Assembly (NCBI RefSeq): GCF_003130585.1
Contig: NZ_QFKX01000003.1
Span: 248,001-312,000 of the forward strand
Direction of reading: 5' to 3'
DNA length: 64,000 bases
Origin: Brachybacterium endophyticum
GTDB taxonomy: Bacteria; Actinomycetota; Actinomycetes; Actinomycetales; Dermabacteraceae
Shown piece by piece: positions 30,049 to 38,490 of the stretch. Every line of letters begins with the position of its first letter. Position 1 is the stretch's first letter. The position numbers were made by a program, and so were the translations under genes. The notes beneath the pieces are model-generated. The model did no database searches. It saw only the letters and a program-made list of their open reading frames with translations, and was not told the origin of the DNA.

Positions 30049-30684
30049 ATGAACGCACTGGCACAGGGCCGCCGTGACGAGGATGCGGCGGATGACGACC
30101 GTTTCAGGATCCTGGTGGTCTGCACCGGGAACGTGATCCGTTCGCCGTTCGCGGCCGCACTCATGCAGGCGAGCTTCGATGCGCACCTTCCGGGGCGGGT
30201 GGAGGTCGGCAGCGCCGGCACGGCCTCTCGCCGCGGTCAGCCGGTCGACGGGTGGACACGAGAGGAGCTGGAGGGGCGCGGCCTCGATGCGTCCGCGCAC
30301 AGGAGCAGGATGCTCACGGCGCCGGACCTGCGGGCGGCGGACCTGGTCCTGGGGATGACGGAACAGCACACGAGGGCCGCTCTGGAGCTCGCGCCGTCCG
30401 GGCTCCGCGTGACGTTCATGCTCACCGCCCTGCAGAGGATCGTCGTGAACTGCGACGGCATCGTGGAGCTGGATCCCGATGACGATCCGACCGTCGGCCC
30501 GACCGGCCGGATGCGCTCGGTCATCCGAGCGGCAGACCGGTGCCGGGAGCTCGGTGCCGGCGCCCGTGCCGTGCAGGATCCGCGGGGTCTGGGCATCGAG
30601 GTGCATCGGGAGGCGATCGCTCAGGTGGACGCCGCCGCTGCCGCCATCGTGACGGCGCTGTTGTCGGCGAAGGGGAGGAGCTGA
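30049..30684 (+). CDS. Low-molecular-weight protein tyrosine phosphatase (Wzb-like)
   Basis: A 211-residue phosphatase with the P-loop VCTGNVIRSP: catalytic Cys25 and Arg31 of C-x5-R. The second conserved Cys of the usual CxGNxCRS signature is Ile here, and the general-acid loop reads QDPRG instead of the common DPYG/DPFG. Both differences leave the essential Cys, Arg and Asp. It most likely dephosphorylates the tyrosine tail of the kinase encoded 13 bases upstream, which is needed for cycling during export. The chain is longer than typical Wzb (about 145 residues), with a polar N-terminal extension and an insertion in the second half. Its stop overlaps the next small ORF. Confidence 0.9.
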   Translation: MNALAQGRRDEDAADDDRFRILVVCTGNVIRSPFAAALMQASFDAHLPGRVEVGSAGTASRRGQPVDGWTREELEGRGLDASAHRSRMLTAPDLRAADLVLGMTEQHTRAALELAPSGLRVTFMLTALQRIVVNCDGIVELDPDDDPTVGPTGRMRSVIRAADRCRELGAGARAVQDPRGLGIEVHREAIAQVDAAAAAIVTALLSAKGRS

Positions 30685-30803
30685 TGAGCGTGGGCCACCA
30701 GGAGCAGGGCTGCGTCGTCGACTCGTCCCCGGTGCGCGTGACATCGGGACGCTGCCGCACCGCGGCCACCTCGTTCCCGACCAGGCAGGCGGCACTGCGA
30801 TGA
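30684..30803 (+). CDS. Candidate 39-residue small protein, coupled at both ends
   Basis: An ATG shares its first base with the phosphatase stop (TGATG), and the ORF ends in an ATGA overlap with the polymerase-like gene, so it fills the gap between them exactly. The product is polar with two Cys (GCV and GRC contexts), no membrane segment and no recognisable fold. It may be a real small protein of the export system or only a translation bridge that lets ribosomes reach the next gene. Length is too short for codon statistics. Confidence 0.4.
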   Translation: MSVGHQEQGCVVDSSPVRVTSGRCRTAATSFPTRQAALR

Positions 30804-32032
30804 CGATCCTCGCCTGCGTCGTGACGGTGCTGTTCAGCAGCGCGATCGGTGTGCTGCTGCTGCATCGGGCCTATGGACCGGTTGCAGCCGGAGTCATCGT
30901 GGTCCTCTCCCAGGGACTGAGCCTCGTGGCGACGGCGGAGAGGTACGTCTCCGAGATCGCCGATCCTCACTACGTCGACGAGTCCACGGATGCCTTCCGG
31001 TACATCGAGGGAGCCAGGGCGCGCTGGGAGGCGGACGTCCCTCCGTTGGACGGGATCACGGTCGGCGACGGCACCAACAACATGTACGTCGTGGGCCAGT
31101 GGTTCTTCACGGTGTTCGGCGATGACAAGGCCGCGGTGTTCCTGGCGGGTTCGACGGTGGGTCTGGTGGGGCTGTGGCTCAGTGCGCTGGCGATCCGCAT
31201 CGTCGTGCCGGATGCCCCGGTGGTCCTGGGGTTCCTCGCCACTGCGGCGCCGTCGGTCGCTTACTGGTCCTCGAGCTTCGGCAAGGACTCCCTGACGTTC
31301 CTCTCGGTGGGGATGTGCCTGTGGAGCGTCGCTGCGATGACGACCCGGCGTCGAGTCGGCGCGTTGCCGGTGCTGGTGTTCATGGTCGGGGACGCGCTGA
31401 TGCTGCTGATCCGCATCGACATCGGTGTCGTGCTGCTGGTGGCGCTCGCCGTGGCGATCACGGGCGTCCGGGATGGTTCCGTCGTCCGGTTCCGTCGAGT
31501 CGTCCTCGGCGTGGTGTTCGTCGGCGCCCCGGTCGGTCTGCTGGTGGCGTCCGCCCTCCACCTGGACGATCCGTGGGGCGTCGTCAGCTCGTTCAGCGGA
31601 ACAGCTGACCGCACGGCCATCGGAGGATCCTCCGTCGGCGAACGCCAAGGCAGCAGCCTCGCCGGGGTGATCTCGGGATCCGTCACGGCGCTCCTGCGAC
31701 CGTTGCCGTGGGAGTTCGGGATCGGTGGGCTGGTCTCGTGCGTGGACACGATCGCGGTCCTGGTGCTGATCTGGGCGATCGTGCGCGCCCTCAGGGGGAG
31801 GTTCACGTGGGGGTACCCGGAGGCCTTCTGCGTGGTGTTCGGCGCGTTCTTCGCCATCGCGGTGTTCGCGGAGCTGACCCAGATCGGGAACGTGGGCCTG
31901 CTGGTGCGGCTGCGATCGCTGATCGTGCCCGTGCTCCTGATGATCATCGCCGCTCTCTGGAGCTGCACGGACCCCCGTGAGGTCGAGGAGCCCGTGCGGG
32001 CGAGCGGTCGGCGGGGTGGCGTCCCGCGGTAG
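30800..32032 (+). CDS. Polymerase-like polytopic membrane protein (Wzy candidate)
   Basis: A 410-residue protein with ten or more hydrophobic segments and a large outside loop around residues 55-100 (ADPHYVDESTDAFRYIEGAR). The segment YWSSSFGKDSLTFL recalls the GKD-type motif seen in EpsG/Wzy-like polymerases, and a second soluble loop (about 255-290) contains FSGTADRTAIGG. Gene order (kinase, phosphatase, this gene) and absence of another candidate make it the likely Wzy that joins repeat units on the outer face of the membrane. Wzy proteins diverge so far that sequence alone cannot confirm it. Last gene of the locus; a hairpin follows. Confidence 0.75.
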   Translation: MTILACVVTVLFSSAIGVLLLHRAYGPVAAGVIVVLSQGLSLVATAERYVSEIADPHYVDESTDAFRYIEGARARWEADVPPLDGITVGDGTNNMYVVGQWFFTVFGDDKAAVFLAGSTVGLVGLWLSALAIRIVVPDAPVVLGFLATAAPSVAYWSSSFGKDSLTFLSVGMCLWSVAAMTTRRRVGALPVLVFMVGDALMLLIRIDIGVVLLVALAVAITGVRDGSVVRFRRVVLGVVFVGAPVGLLVASALHLDDPWGVVSSFSGTADRTAIGGSSVGERQGSSLAGVISGSVTALLRPLPWEFGIGGLVSCVDTIAVLVLIWAIVRALRGRFTWGYPEAFCVVFGAFFAIAVFAELTQIGNVGLLVRLRSLIVPVLLMIIAALWSCTDPREVEEPVRASGRRGGVPR

Positions 32033-32037
32033 ACCCG

Positions 32038-32053
32038 ACCCCCTCACGGGGGT
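32038..32053 (+). terminator. Short terminator-like hairpin
   Basis: ACCCCC and GGGGGT pair around a TCAC loop, five bases after the end of the polymerase-like gene. Only six base pairs and no U-tract, so the call is moderate. Confidence 0.45.
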
Positions 32054-32096
32054 TCACACATGGTCACCATCCTTCAGCCCGACCCGACCCCTCCCG

Positions 32097-32102
32097 TAGC
32101 TT
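32097..32102 (+). promoter_or_regulatory. -10 box upstream of metF
   Basis: TAGCTT ends eight bases before ATG 32111, with no ribosome site between; leaderless geometry. No SAM or cobalamin riboswitch fold is visible, and the available leader is too short for one. Confidence 0.4.
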
Positions 32103-32110
32103 CCGTGGCC

Positions 32111-33052
32111 ATGACAGCGCCCACGACCCTGCCCGAGCTCGAGGCGGCGGTGACCGCCCGCCGGCGGCCCGCGCTCAGCTACGAGCTGTTCCCGGCGCGC
32201 ACCGACACCACCTTCGAGCGGCTGCGCGACACCATCGCGCAGCTCGAGACCACGGCGCCCGACTACGTCTCCGTGACCAGCCGTACCGGACATCGGAACC
32301 TCGCGCGGGTCCTCGAGCTCACCGACCACGTGCTGCACGAGACGGATCTGCGCCCGCTCGTGCACGTGACCTCCATCGGCTCGTCCCGTGCGGAGCTGCG
32401 CACCGTGATCGAGGCGCTCCTGGACCGGGGCGTGCGCGGCATCCTCGCGCTGCGCGGGGACCAGGAGGAGGGCCACGATCTCGAGGACGACGAGATCCCC
32501 TTCGCCCGCCCCCTCGTCGACCTCGTCCGGGAGGTAGAGCGTGCGCGCACGGCCGCCCTCGCGGGCGGTCGGATGAGCGTGGGCGTGGCCGCCTACCCGC
32601 ACCGCCATCCCGAGTCCCCGACGTCCCAGCACGACCTCGAGGTGCTGCTCGCGAAGGAGCGGGCGGGAGCGGATTTCGCGATCACCCAGGTCTTCTTCGA
32701 TCCCGCCGAGTACTGCGCCCTGATCACGAAGGCACGTGAGGCCGGCCTGAGGATGCCCGTGATCCCCGGCTTCGTCCCGGCCACGAACCCGCGCCGCCTC
32801 GAGCGCCTCGCCGAGCTCTCCGGGGTCCCGCTCCCGCGCGACCTGATGCACTCCCTGGAGACCGCGCGGGACGAGGCCGAGCAGCGCCGGGTCGGCGTGC
32901 GCTGGAGCGTCGACCTGATCGCTCGCGTCCTGGATGCGGGAGCTCCCGGACTGCACCTGTTCACCTTCAACCGCCACGCCGAGTCCCTCGACGTGCTCGA
33001 GACCCTCGACCTGGACCGATGGTCCGCCACCACCACAGGAGATGACCGATGA
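32111..33052 (+). CDS. metF: Methylenetetrahydrofolate reductase
   Basis: A TIM-barrel flavoenzyme of 313 residues that reduces 5,10-methylene-THF to 5-methyl-THF for methionine synthesis. The N-terminal SYELFPARTDTTFERL carries the conserved Glu; VSVTSRTG, LALRGDQ (flavin and folate contacts), VAAYPHRHPES, FAITQVFFD and MPVIPGFVPA follow in the expected order, and the C-terminal GLHLFTFNR is typical. Its stop overlaps the metE ATG (ATGA), so reductase and synthase are made together, a tight folate-to-methionine pair. Start ATG 32111 is preferred over an earlier in-frame ATG at 32060. Confidence 0.94.
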   Translation: MTAPTTLPELEAAVTARRRPALSYELFPARTDTTFERLRDTIAQLETTAPDYVSVTSRTGHRNLARVLELTDHVLHETDLRPLVHVTSIGSSRAELRTVIEALLDRGVRGILALRGDQEEGHDLEDDEIPFARPLVDLVREVERARTAALAGGRMSVGVAAYPHRHPESPTSQHDLEVLLAKERAGADFAITQVFFDPAEYCALITKAREAGLRMPVIPGFVPATNPRRLERLAELSGVPLPRDLMHSLETARDEAEQRRVGVRWSVDLIARVLDAGAPGLHLFTFNRHAESLDVLETLDLDRWSATTTGDDR

Positions 33053-35463
33053 CGACCGCTCCCCGCACCCCGGACGCCGACGCCGGCACCGATGCCGACG
33101 CCGACGCCGCCACCGGCCCCGCCGTCCGCACCCCGCTGCCCGCCGCGACTCCCGTCGGCTACCCGCGCATCGGCCCCGACCGCGAGCTGAAGAAGGCCGA
33201 GGAGGCCTACTGGGCCGGTCGCATCGACCGCACCGAGTTCGCCGCGCGCGTGCGGACCCTGCGCGGCGCGACCCGCGCCCGTCTCGCCGGGCTCGGCCTC
33301 ACCGCCGCGGCCTCGGTGCCCGAGACGTTCTCGCTGTACGACCAGGTGCTCGACGCCGCACTCGCCGTCGGCATCGTCCCGGACCGCTTCGCAGGCGTGC
33401 TCGGCACCGACGGCACCGTCGACCTCGACGGCTACTTCGCCCTCGCCCGCGGCACCGCGGACCAGCCGCCGCTCGAGATGACCAAGTGGTTCGACACGAA
33501 CTACCACTACCTCGTGCCCGAGATCGGGCCGGACACCGACCTGCACGTCGCCTCCACCCAGGTCGTCGACCTGTTCCGCGAGAGCCTCGCGGACGGTGCG
33601 GGGGAGGGTGCGGGCACCCGGCCCGTGCTCGTCGGCCCGCTGTCCCTCCTGCTGCTGGCCAAGGCGCAGGACGGCGCCCCCGAGGGCTTCGACCCGCTGG
33701 ACCGGCTCGACGAGGTCGTCGCCGTCTACGGCGAGATCCTGCGCCTCCTGCACGAGACCGGGGCGTCGTGGGTGCAGCTGGACGAGCCCGCTCTCGCCGC
33801 CGACCAGCGCATCGACCCCGGCACCCTCGCCTCGCTGCTCGAGCGCGCCGAGGGCCGTCTCACCACCGCCGAGGCGCGCCCGCAGATCCTCGTCACCACC
33901 CCCTACGGGGGCATCGGCGACCTGCTGCCCGCCCTGCTCGCGACCGGTGTCGAGGCCGTCCACCTCGACCTCACCCGCGGCGACCTGCCCAGCGTCGACC
34001 AGCTCGCGGGCGTCGGCGGCACGAGGATCCTCGCCGGCCTCGTCGAGGGTCGGTCCGTGTGGCGCACCGAGCTGCCCACCGCCGCCGCCCGGCTGCGGCT
34101 CCTGCGCGAGCGCACGGCCGCGGCCGGTGGGGACGCAGATGCCGTCGCCGTCTCGACCTCCGTCTCCCTCCAGCACGTGCCCCACACCCTCGCCGACGAG
34201 ACCGACCTGCCGGCCGATCTCCTGGCCACCCTCGCCTTCGCCGACGAGAAGATCGGCGAGCTCGTCGCCCTCGCCGGCGGCGACATCGAGCCCGGGTCGG
34301 CCGACGGTCCCCGCTCCGTGCCCCGCACCTTCGCGGGCGTGCGTCGCGACGAGGTCCGCGGGCGGGCCGCCGCGCTCACGCGCTCGGATCTCGAGCGCTC
34401 GGCCTTCGAGGTCCGTGCCGCGGCGCAGCAGTCCGTGCTCGGCCTGCCCGTCCTGCCCACCACGACGATCGGGTCCTTCCCGCAGGTGGCGAGCGTGCGG
34501 AGGGCACGCGCCGACCATCGCGCGGGACGCCTCGACGATGCCGGCTACGAGCAGGCGATGCGCGAGGAGATCGGCCGGGTGATCGACGTGCAGGAGGAGC
34601 TGGGCCTGGACGTCCTGGTGCACGGCGAGCCCGAGCGCAACGACATGGTCCAGTACTTCGCCGAGCACCTCGACGGCTTCGCGACCACCCGGAACGGCTG
34701 GGTGCAGTCCTACGGCTCGCGGTGTACGCGCCCCTCGATCCTCTTCGGTGACGTCGCCCGGCCTGAGCCGATCACGGTGGCCTGGTCGCAGTACGCGCAG
34801 TCGCTCACCGACAAGCCCGTCAAGGGCATACTCACCGGGCCGGTGACGATCCTGGCGTGGTCCTTCGTGCGGGACGACCAGCCGCTCGGCGAGACGGCCG
34901 ACCAGGTCGCGCTCGCCCTGCGCGACGAGATCGCCGACCTGGAGACCGCGGGTCTGGGCATCGTGCAGGTCGACGAGCCGGCCCTGCGTGAGCTGCTCCC
35001 GCTGCGCGCCGCCGACCAGGAGGCCTACCTGCGCTGGTCCGTGGAGGCGTTCCGCCTGGCCACCTCCGGTGCCGCCGACGCGACCCAGATCCACACCCAC
35101 CTCTGCTACTCGGAGTTCAACGAGGTCGTGGACGCCATCGACGCGCTCGGGGCCGACGTCACCAGCATCGAGGCCGCCCGCTCCCGCGGCGAGATCCTCG
35201 AGGCCCTGGACCCCGAGCGCTTCTCCCGCGGGATCGGCCCGGGCGTGTGGGACATCCACTCCCCGCGCGTGCCCGCCACCGAGGAGATCCGCGATCAGCT
35301 CGCCGCCGCACTGCAGCGGGTGGGGGAGGGGCGCCTGTGGGCGAACCCCGACTGCGGGCTGAAGACCCGCGGCTACGAGGAGACCAGGGCCAGCCTGCGG
35401 AACCTCGTCGAGGCCGCGCGGACGGTCCGGGAGACCGCAGGGATCGGCGTCCCCGTCGGCTGA
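33049..35463 (+). CDS. metE: Cobalamin-independent methionine synthase
   Basis: A 804-residue zinc enzyme that transfers the methyl group from 5-methyl-THF-polyglutamate to homocysteine. Two related barrels are seen: the N-terminal one begins VGYPRIGPDRELKKAEEAYW (after a 30-residue Asp/Ala-rich extension) and includes MTKWFDTNYHYLVPE; the catalytic C-terminal one has TTTIGSFPQ, the homocysteine-binding QVDEPALRE, and zinc ligands in THLCYSEF and NPDCGLKTRG. The length is somewhat above the usual 755-765 because of the extension and small insertions. Translation is coupled to metF. A strong hairpin follows. Confidence 0.95.
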   Translation: MTTAPRTPDADAGTDADADAATGPAVRTPLPAATPVGYPRIGPDRELKKAEEAYWAGRIDRTEFAARVRTLRGATRARLAGLGLTAAASVPETFSLYDQVLDAALAVGIVPDRFAGVLGTDGTVDLDGYFALARGTADQPPLEMTKWFDTNYHYLVPEIGPDTDLHVASTQVVDLFRESLADGAGEGAGTRPVLVGPLSLLLLAKAQDGAPEGFDPLDRLDEVVAVYGEILRLLHETGASWVQLDEPALAADQRIDPGTLASLLERAEGRLTTAEARPQILVTTPYGGIGDLLPALLATGVEAVHLDLTRGDLPSVDQLAGVGGTRILAGLVEGRSVWRTELPTAAARLRLLRERTAAAGGDADAVAVSTSVSLQHVPHTLADETDLPADLLATLAFADEKIGELVALAGGDIEPGSADGPRSVPRTFAGVRRDEVRGRAAALTRSDLERSAFEVRAAAQQSVLGLPVLPTTTIGSFPQVASVRRARADHRAGRLDDAGYEQAMREEIGRVIDVQEELGLDVLVHGEPERNDMVQYFAEHLDGFATTRNGWVQSYGSRCTRPSILFGDVARPEPITVAWSQYAQSLTDKPVKGILTGPVTILAWSFVRDDQPLGETADQVALALRDEIADLETAGLGIVQVDEPALRELLPLRAADQEAYLRWSVEAFRLATSGAADATQIHTHLCYSEFNEVVDAIDALGADVTSIEAARSRGEILEALDPERFSRGIGPGVWDIHSPRVPATEEIRDQLAAALQRVGEGRLWANPDCGLKTRGYEETRASLRNLVEAARTVRETAGIGVPVG

Positions 35464-35475
35464 CGGGAGGGGCGG

Positions 35476-35504
35476 GCGGCCCGCGACGGATCGTCGCGGG
35501 CCGC
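35476..35504. terminator. Bidirectional terminator after metE
   Basis: A perfect 13-bp GC-rich stem (35476-35488 with 35492-35504) closes a 3-base loop between convergent genes, 12 bases after metE and six before the end of the minus-strand gene. Confidence 0.72.
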
Positions 35505-35510
35505 ATCCGC

Positions 35511-38312
35511 TCACCAGGTCGAGTACTCGAGCTGGATCTTCCCCTCGTCGTCGATGCCCACCGTGCCGTACAGCGAGATGCTGGCCTCCTCCGTCTCGGA
35601 GGTGGCCTTGTCCCCGTCCATGAACGGCTTCTCCTTGTAGGAGTACGTGGCGCTGCCGGCGCCGTCGAAGCCGGTGTCGAAGCTCCAGCTCTCGCCGTCC
35701 TGGTCCACCGTGACCGTCGGGTACTCGTCGATGGACCAGGAGCCCGAGTCCTCGACCGGCTCGTAGACGTAGGCGCTCATCGGGCATCCCTCGGGCTCGG
35801 GGTCCGTGCTCTTCGCGCACTCGTCGAGATCCGCGTTCACCTGCGACTGGACTTCCTTCGTGCCGGCCTCGGAGAGCTCGTAGGTCGGCGCCGCGTACAG
35901 CTCCTCGGAACTCATCGGGTCCACCGGGACGCTGACGTCGCTCGGCGTCGCGGAGATGAACTCGGAGGTCGAGGGGAGGGAGAACTCGTAGGTCCCGGGC
36001 AGCACCGACAGCATCGCGAAGCCCTCCGAGACGTCCAGGTCGGAGACGTCGAGCTCCGTGTCGTTGACCAGGACGGTGCCGGCACCCTCGGGCACCGACA
36101 GGGCGACGCTCGGGTACTCCACCGCGCCCAGGCGCCAGGCCGGGAAGACGACGCCCGTGCGACCGTGCTTCTCGACGGTGTACGTCTGCTCCGAGGTCAC
36201 CCCGTCCTGCGTGATGTCGGCGGTGACCAGCACCGAACCGTCCTCCTGGCGGTCGGATCCGGTGATCTCGTGACCGCTGATCCGGGTGTCGGCGGCCCCG
36301 GCGATGTCGTCCGTGAGCAGCTTCTGCTGGGCCGTCGGGACGTTCGGCGGCGCGAGCTCGACGGCGCCCGAGGCGTCGCCGTCCTCGAGCGCGGAGAGGT
36401 AGGCGTCCACGCTCTTGTCCGGCGCGTAGACGGTGCGGGAGACGACCGCGTAGGCGATCACCGCTCCTGCGATGACGACGCACAGTCCGCCGACGCCCGC
36501 GACGACGCCGATGACCGTGCGGCGCGCGCGGCGGGACAGCGGCCGACGCTGCGCCCCGCTCGACGGACCGAAGCCGCCGACGGGCGCGGTCGCCGCCGCC
36601 CCGGCGGATGCCGCCCCTGCTGCCATGGCGCCGGCGGGTGCCGCACCCGGGGCCGAGGCCGAGGTGCCGGCAGGAGTCGCCGCGGTCGCGGCCGGAGCGG
36701 CGAGGGGCCGGCGGAACCAGGAGAGCGACCGGCGCGGCAGCGCGGGCACCAGGAACGGTGCCACGAAACGGGACAGCAGCTCCACGACGATCCCGGCGAG
36801 CAGGGCCAGTGCCGGTGTCCATCCGGCGAGGCCGAACGATCCGGTTCCCTGCTGCGAGCCGAAGAAGTCCGCCTCGACCCGGAAGGACATCGACAGCCGG
36901 GAGATCACGAGCAGGACGACGCCGCTCAGGAGGTAGGCGAAGGGGAGCGCGACCCAGGAGATCGCCAGCGCGATGATGTTCCCGGGGACGATCCGACGGC
37001 CGTGGTGCCACGGCAGGGAGACGACGACCAGGACGACGAGCCCCAGCAGCAGCGTCAGCAGCCACACGTACCAGGGCAGCGAGAAGACCGTCTCCCGGAA
37101 GGTGGGGATGCCCTCGGGGACGAACTCGTACGCCAGCTCCGGGAGGCCGGCCTTGGCGGTCAGCGAGGAGAGCAGGGGCAGGCCCGTCAGGCCGCCGAGG
37201 AGCTGGCCGCCCAGCAGGGGCAGCAGCAGGATCGTCGCGAGGACCGTGGGGTTCTCGCCGTCGAGCAGCTGACGGATCGATCCGACCACCACCAGCAGCG
37301 CGCCCACGGCCACGCTGATCACGATCGCGTGCACCACGGCGAGCTTGAACGCGGCCGGCAGATCGCCGACCACCGGCCACCAGGCCGGTCGCGACCGTCG
37401 GCTGGTGCGTCCGAGCCCGAGGGCGAGCGTGATCAGCACGAAGGCACCGAAGAAGGTGTCGAAGCCCGACGCGTGCACACGCAGCCCGTAGCCGTCCGTG
37501 ATCGGGATCGGCTGGGCGAGGATGAGAGCGAGGAGCACAGTGACCAGTGCTGTCGCGAACCCGGTGATCACCGCGCTGGTCCAGATGCCCAGCAGACCGG
37601 TGTCGCGGCCGCGCTGGATGCGGCGCCCGCCGAAGAACGCCAGCAGGAGCATCACCACGGTCACCGGGACGGGGAGGAACCGGATCGCGGCGTCGAAGGT
37701 GGCGCCCTCGATCGTCGCGTGCGTGCCCAGGGATCCGAACATCGCCATCGCGACCAGCTGGAACGGTGCGCGCAGGAAGGCCGCGATGCTGTTCAGGGTG
37801 CCTTCGGTGTCGACTCCCGACGAGTCGAGCTCGGACTCGACGGCGCTGTCGGCGCCGCCCGAGAGGCTGAGGGCGAGCGCGGCGACGGCCAGGATGATCG
37901 CGAGGCCGCTCATCAGCAGACCGCCCACGTAGGCGATGCCGCCCACGGCCAGCGAGCGCAGGGGGCTCTCGAGGCCGACGGCCGAGAGCTTGGCGAGGAC
38001 CTCGGCGGGCGTCATGGTGGCGGGCGCGGTCTGTGCGCTCTGCGCGTCCGGCCCGGTCTGTGGGGTCGGCCCGGTCTGCGCGGCGGGCGCACTTTGTGCC
38101 GAGGGCGCGGAGGGCACGGAGGGTGCTGAGCCGTAGGACGGAGCCGGGGCGTGCGGCCCGGTCGGGCCGGACGGGCCGGCCGCAGAGGGGGCGGAGCCCG
38201 GGACGTTCTCCGCCCCCGGCTCACCGTAGGAATAGGCGTCGCGCGCCCGGTCCGTGCCGCCCGCTGCGGGGGCCGTTTCCTGTGATGGTCGCGCGTCGTC
38301 GGGCGTGGTCAT
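35511..38312 (-). CDS. Large polytopic membrane protein with C-terminal extracytoplasmic domain
   Basis: A 933-residue protein I cannot name. Residues 1-100 are low-complexity Ser/Pro/Ala/Gly; residues about 115-520 hold ten or so membrane helices; an Ala/Pro-rich cytoplasmic stretch follows; a single helix (about 585-610, VIGVVAGVGGLCVVIAGAVIAY) leads to about 320 outside residues. That outer part begins like an NTF2-like domain (DKSVDAYLSALEDGDASGAV), continues with a PEGA-like beta segment (LPGTYEFSLPSTSEF) and has two Cys near residue 840-850. The end part is reminiscent of TcaA/YvbJ-type anchored proteins. ATG 38312 follows AGGGGGA. It stands alone; function unknown. Confidence 0.8.
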   Translation of the reverse strand: MTTPDDARPSQETAPAAGGTDRARDAYSYGEPGAENVPGSAPSAAGPSGPTGPHAPAPSYGSAPSVPSAPSAQSAPAAQTGPTPQTGPDAQSAQTAPATMTPAEVLAKLSAVGLESPLRSLAVGGIAYVGGLLMSGLAIILAVAALALSLSGGADSAVESELDSSGVDTEGTLNSIAAFLRAPFQLVAMAMFGSLGTHATIEGATFDAAIRFLPVPVTVVMLLLAFFGGRRIQRGRDTGLLGIWTSAVITGFATALVTVLLALILAQPIPITDGYGLRVHASGFDTFFGAFVLITLALGLGRTSRRSRPAWWPVVGDLPAAFKLAVVHAIVISVAVGALLVVVGSIRQLLDGENPTVLATILLLPLLGGQLLGGLTGLPLLSSLTAKAGLPELAYEFVPEGIPTFRETVFSLPWYVWLLTLLLGLVVLVVVSLPWHHGRRIVPGNIIALAISWVALPFAYLLSGVVLLVISRLSMSFRVEADFFGSQQGTGSFGLAGWTPALALLAGIVVELLSRFVAPFLVPALPRRSLSWFRRPLAAPAATAATPAGTSASAPGAAPAGAMAAGAASAGAAATAPVGGFGPSSGAQRRPLSRRARRTVIGVVAGVGGLCVVIAGAVIAYAVVSRTVYAPDKSVDAYLSALEDGDASGAVELAPPNVPTAQQKLLTDDIAGAADTRISGHEITGSDRQEDGSVLVTADITQDGVTSEQTYTVEKHGRTGVVFPAWRLGAVEYPSVALSVPEGAGTVLVNDTELDVSDLDVSEGFAMLSVLPGTYEFSLPSTSEFISATPSDVSVPVDPMSSEELYAAPTYELSEAGTKEVQSQVNADLDECAKSTDPEPEGCPMSAYVYEPVEDSGSWSIDEYPTVTVDQDGESWSFDTGFDGAGSATYSYKEKPFMDGDKATSETEEASISLYGTVGIDDEGKIQLEYSTW

Positions 38313-38490
38313 GCGTGTCCCCCTGGGGTGCTCCGGTGTGAAGGTCGAGACGGGACTCGCGTGCGCTGGGGGACCCCACCACGGGATCCGATCGATCAGC
38401 GTCCGTACCAAGAATGCTCAACCTGTTCCCAGGATAAGGCAGGGGACCGACATATGGCGATGTGGCCCGTTTCCGGGGCCGTCGCGACGA

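Noticed and set aside
32038..32110. SAM or cobalamin riboswitch before metF-metE
   Set aside because: The space is too short, no conserved riboswitch core is seen, and a leaderless -10 box lies next to the start codon.
32593..37380. A 1595-codon open frame on the minus strand
   Set aside because: It runs antisense to metF and metE and then out of frame through the large membrane protein; its translation is Arg/Gly/Asp-rich without any recognisable domain. Long shadow frames are normal at this GC content.
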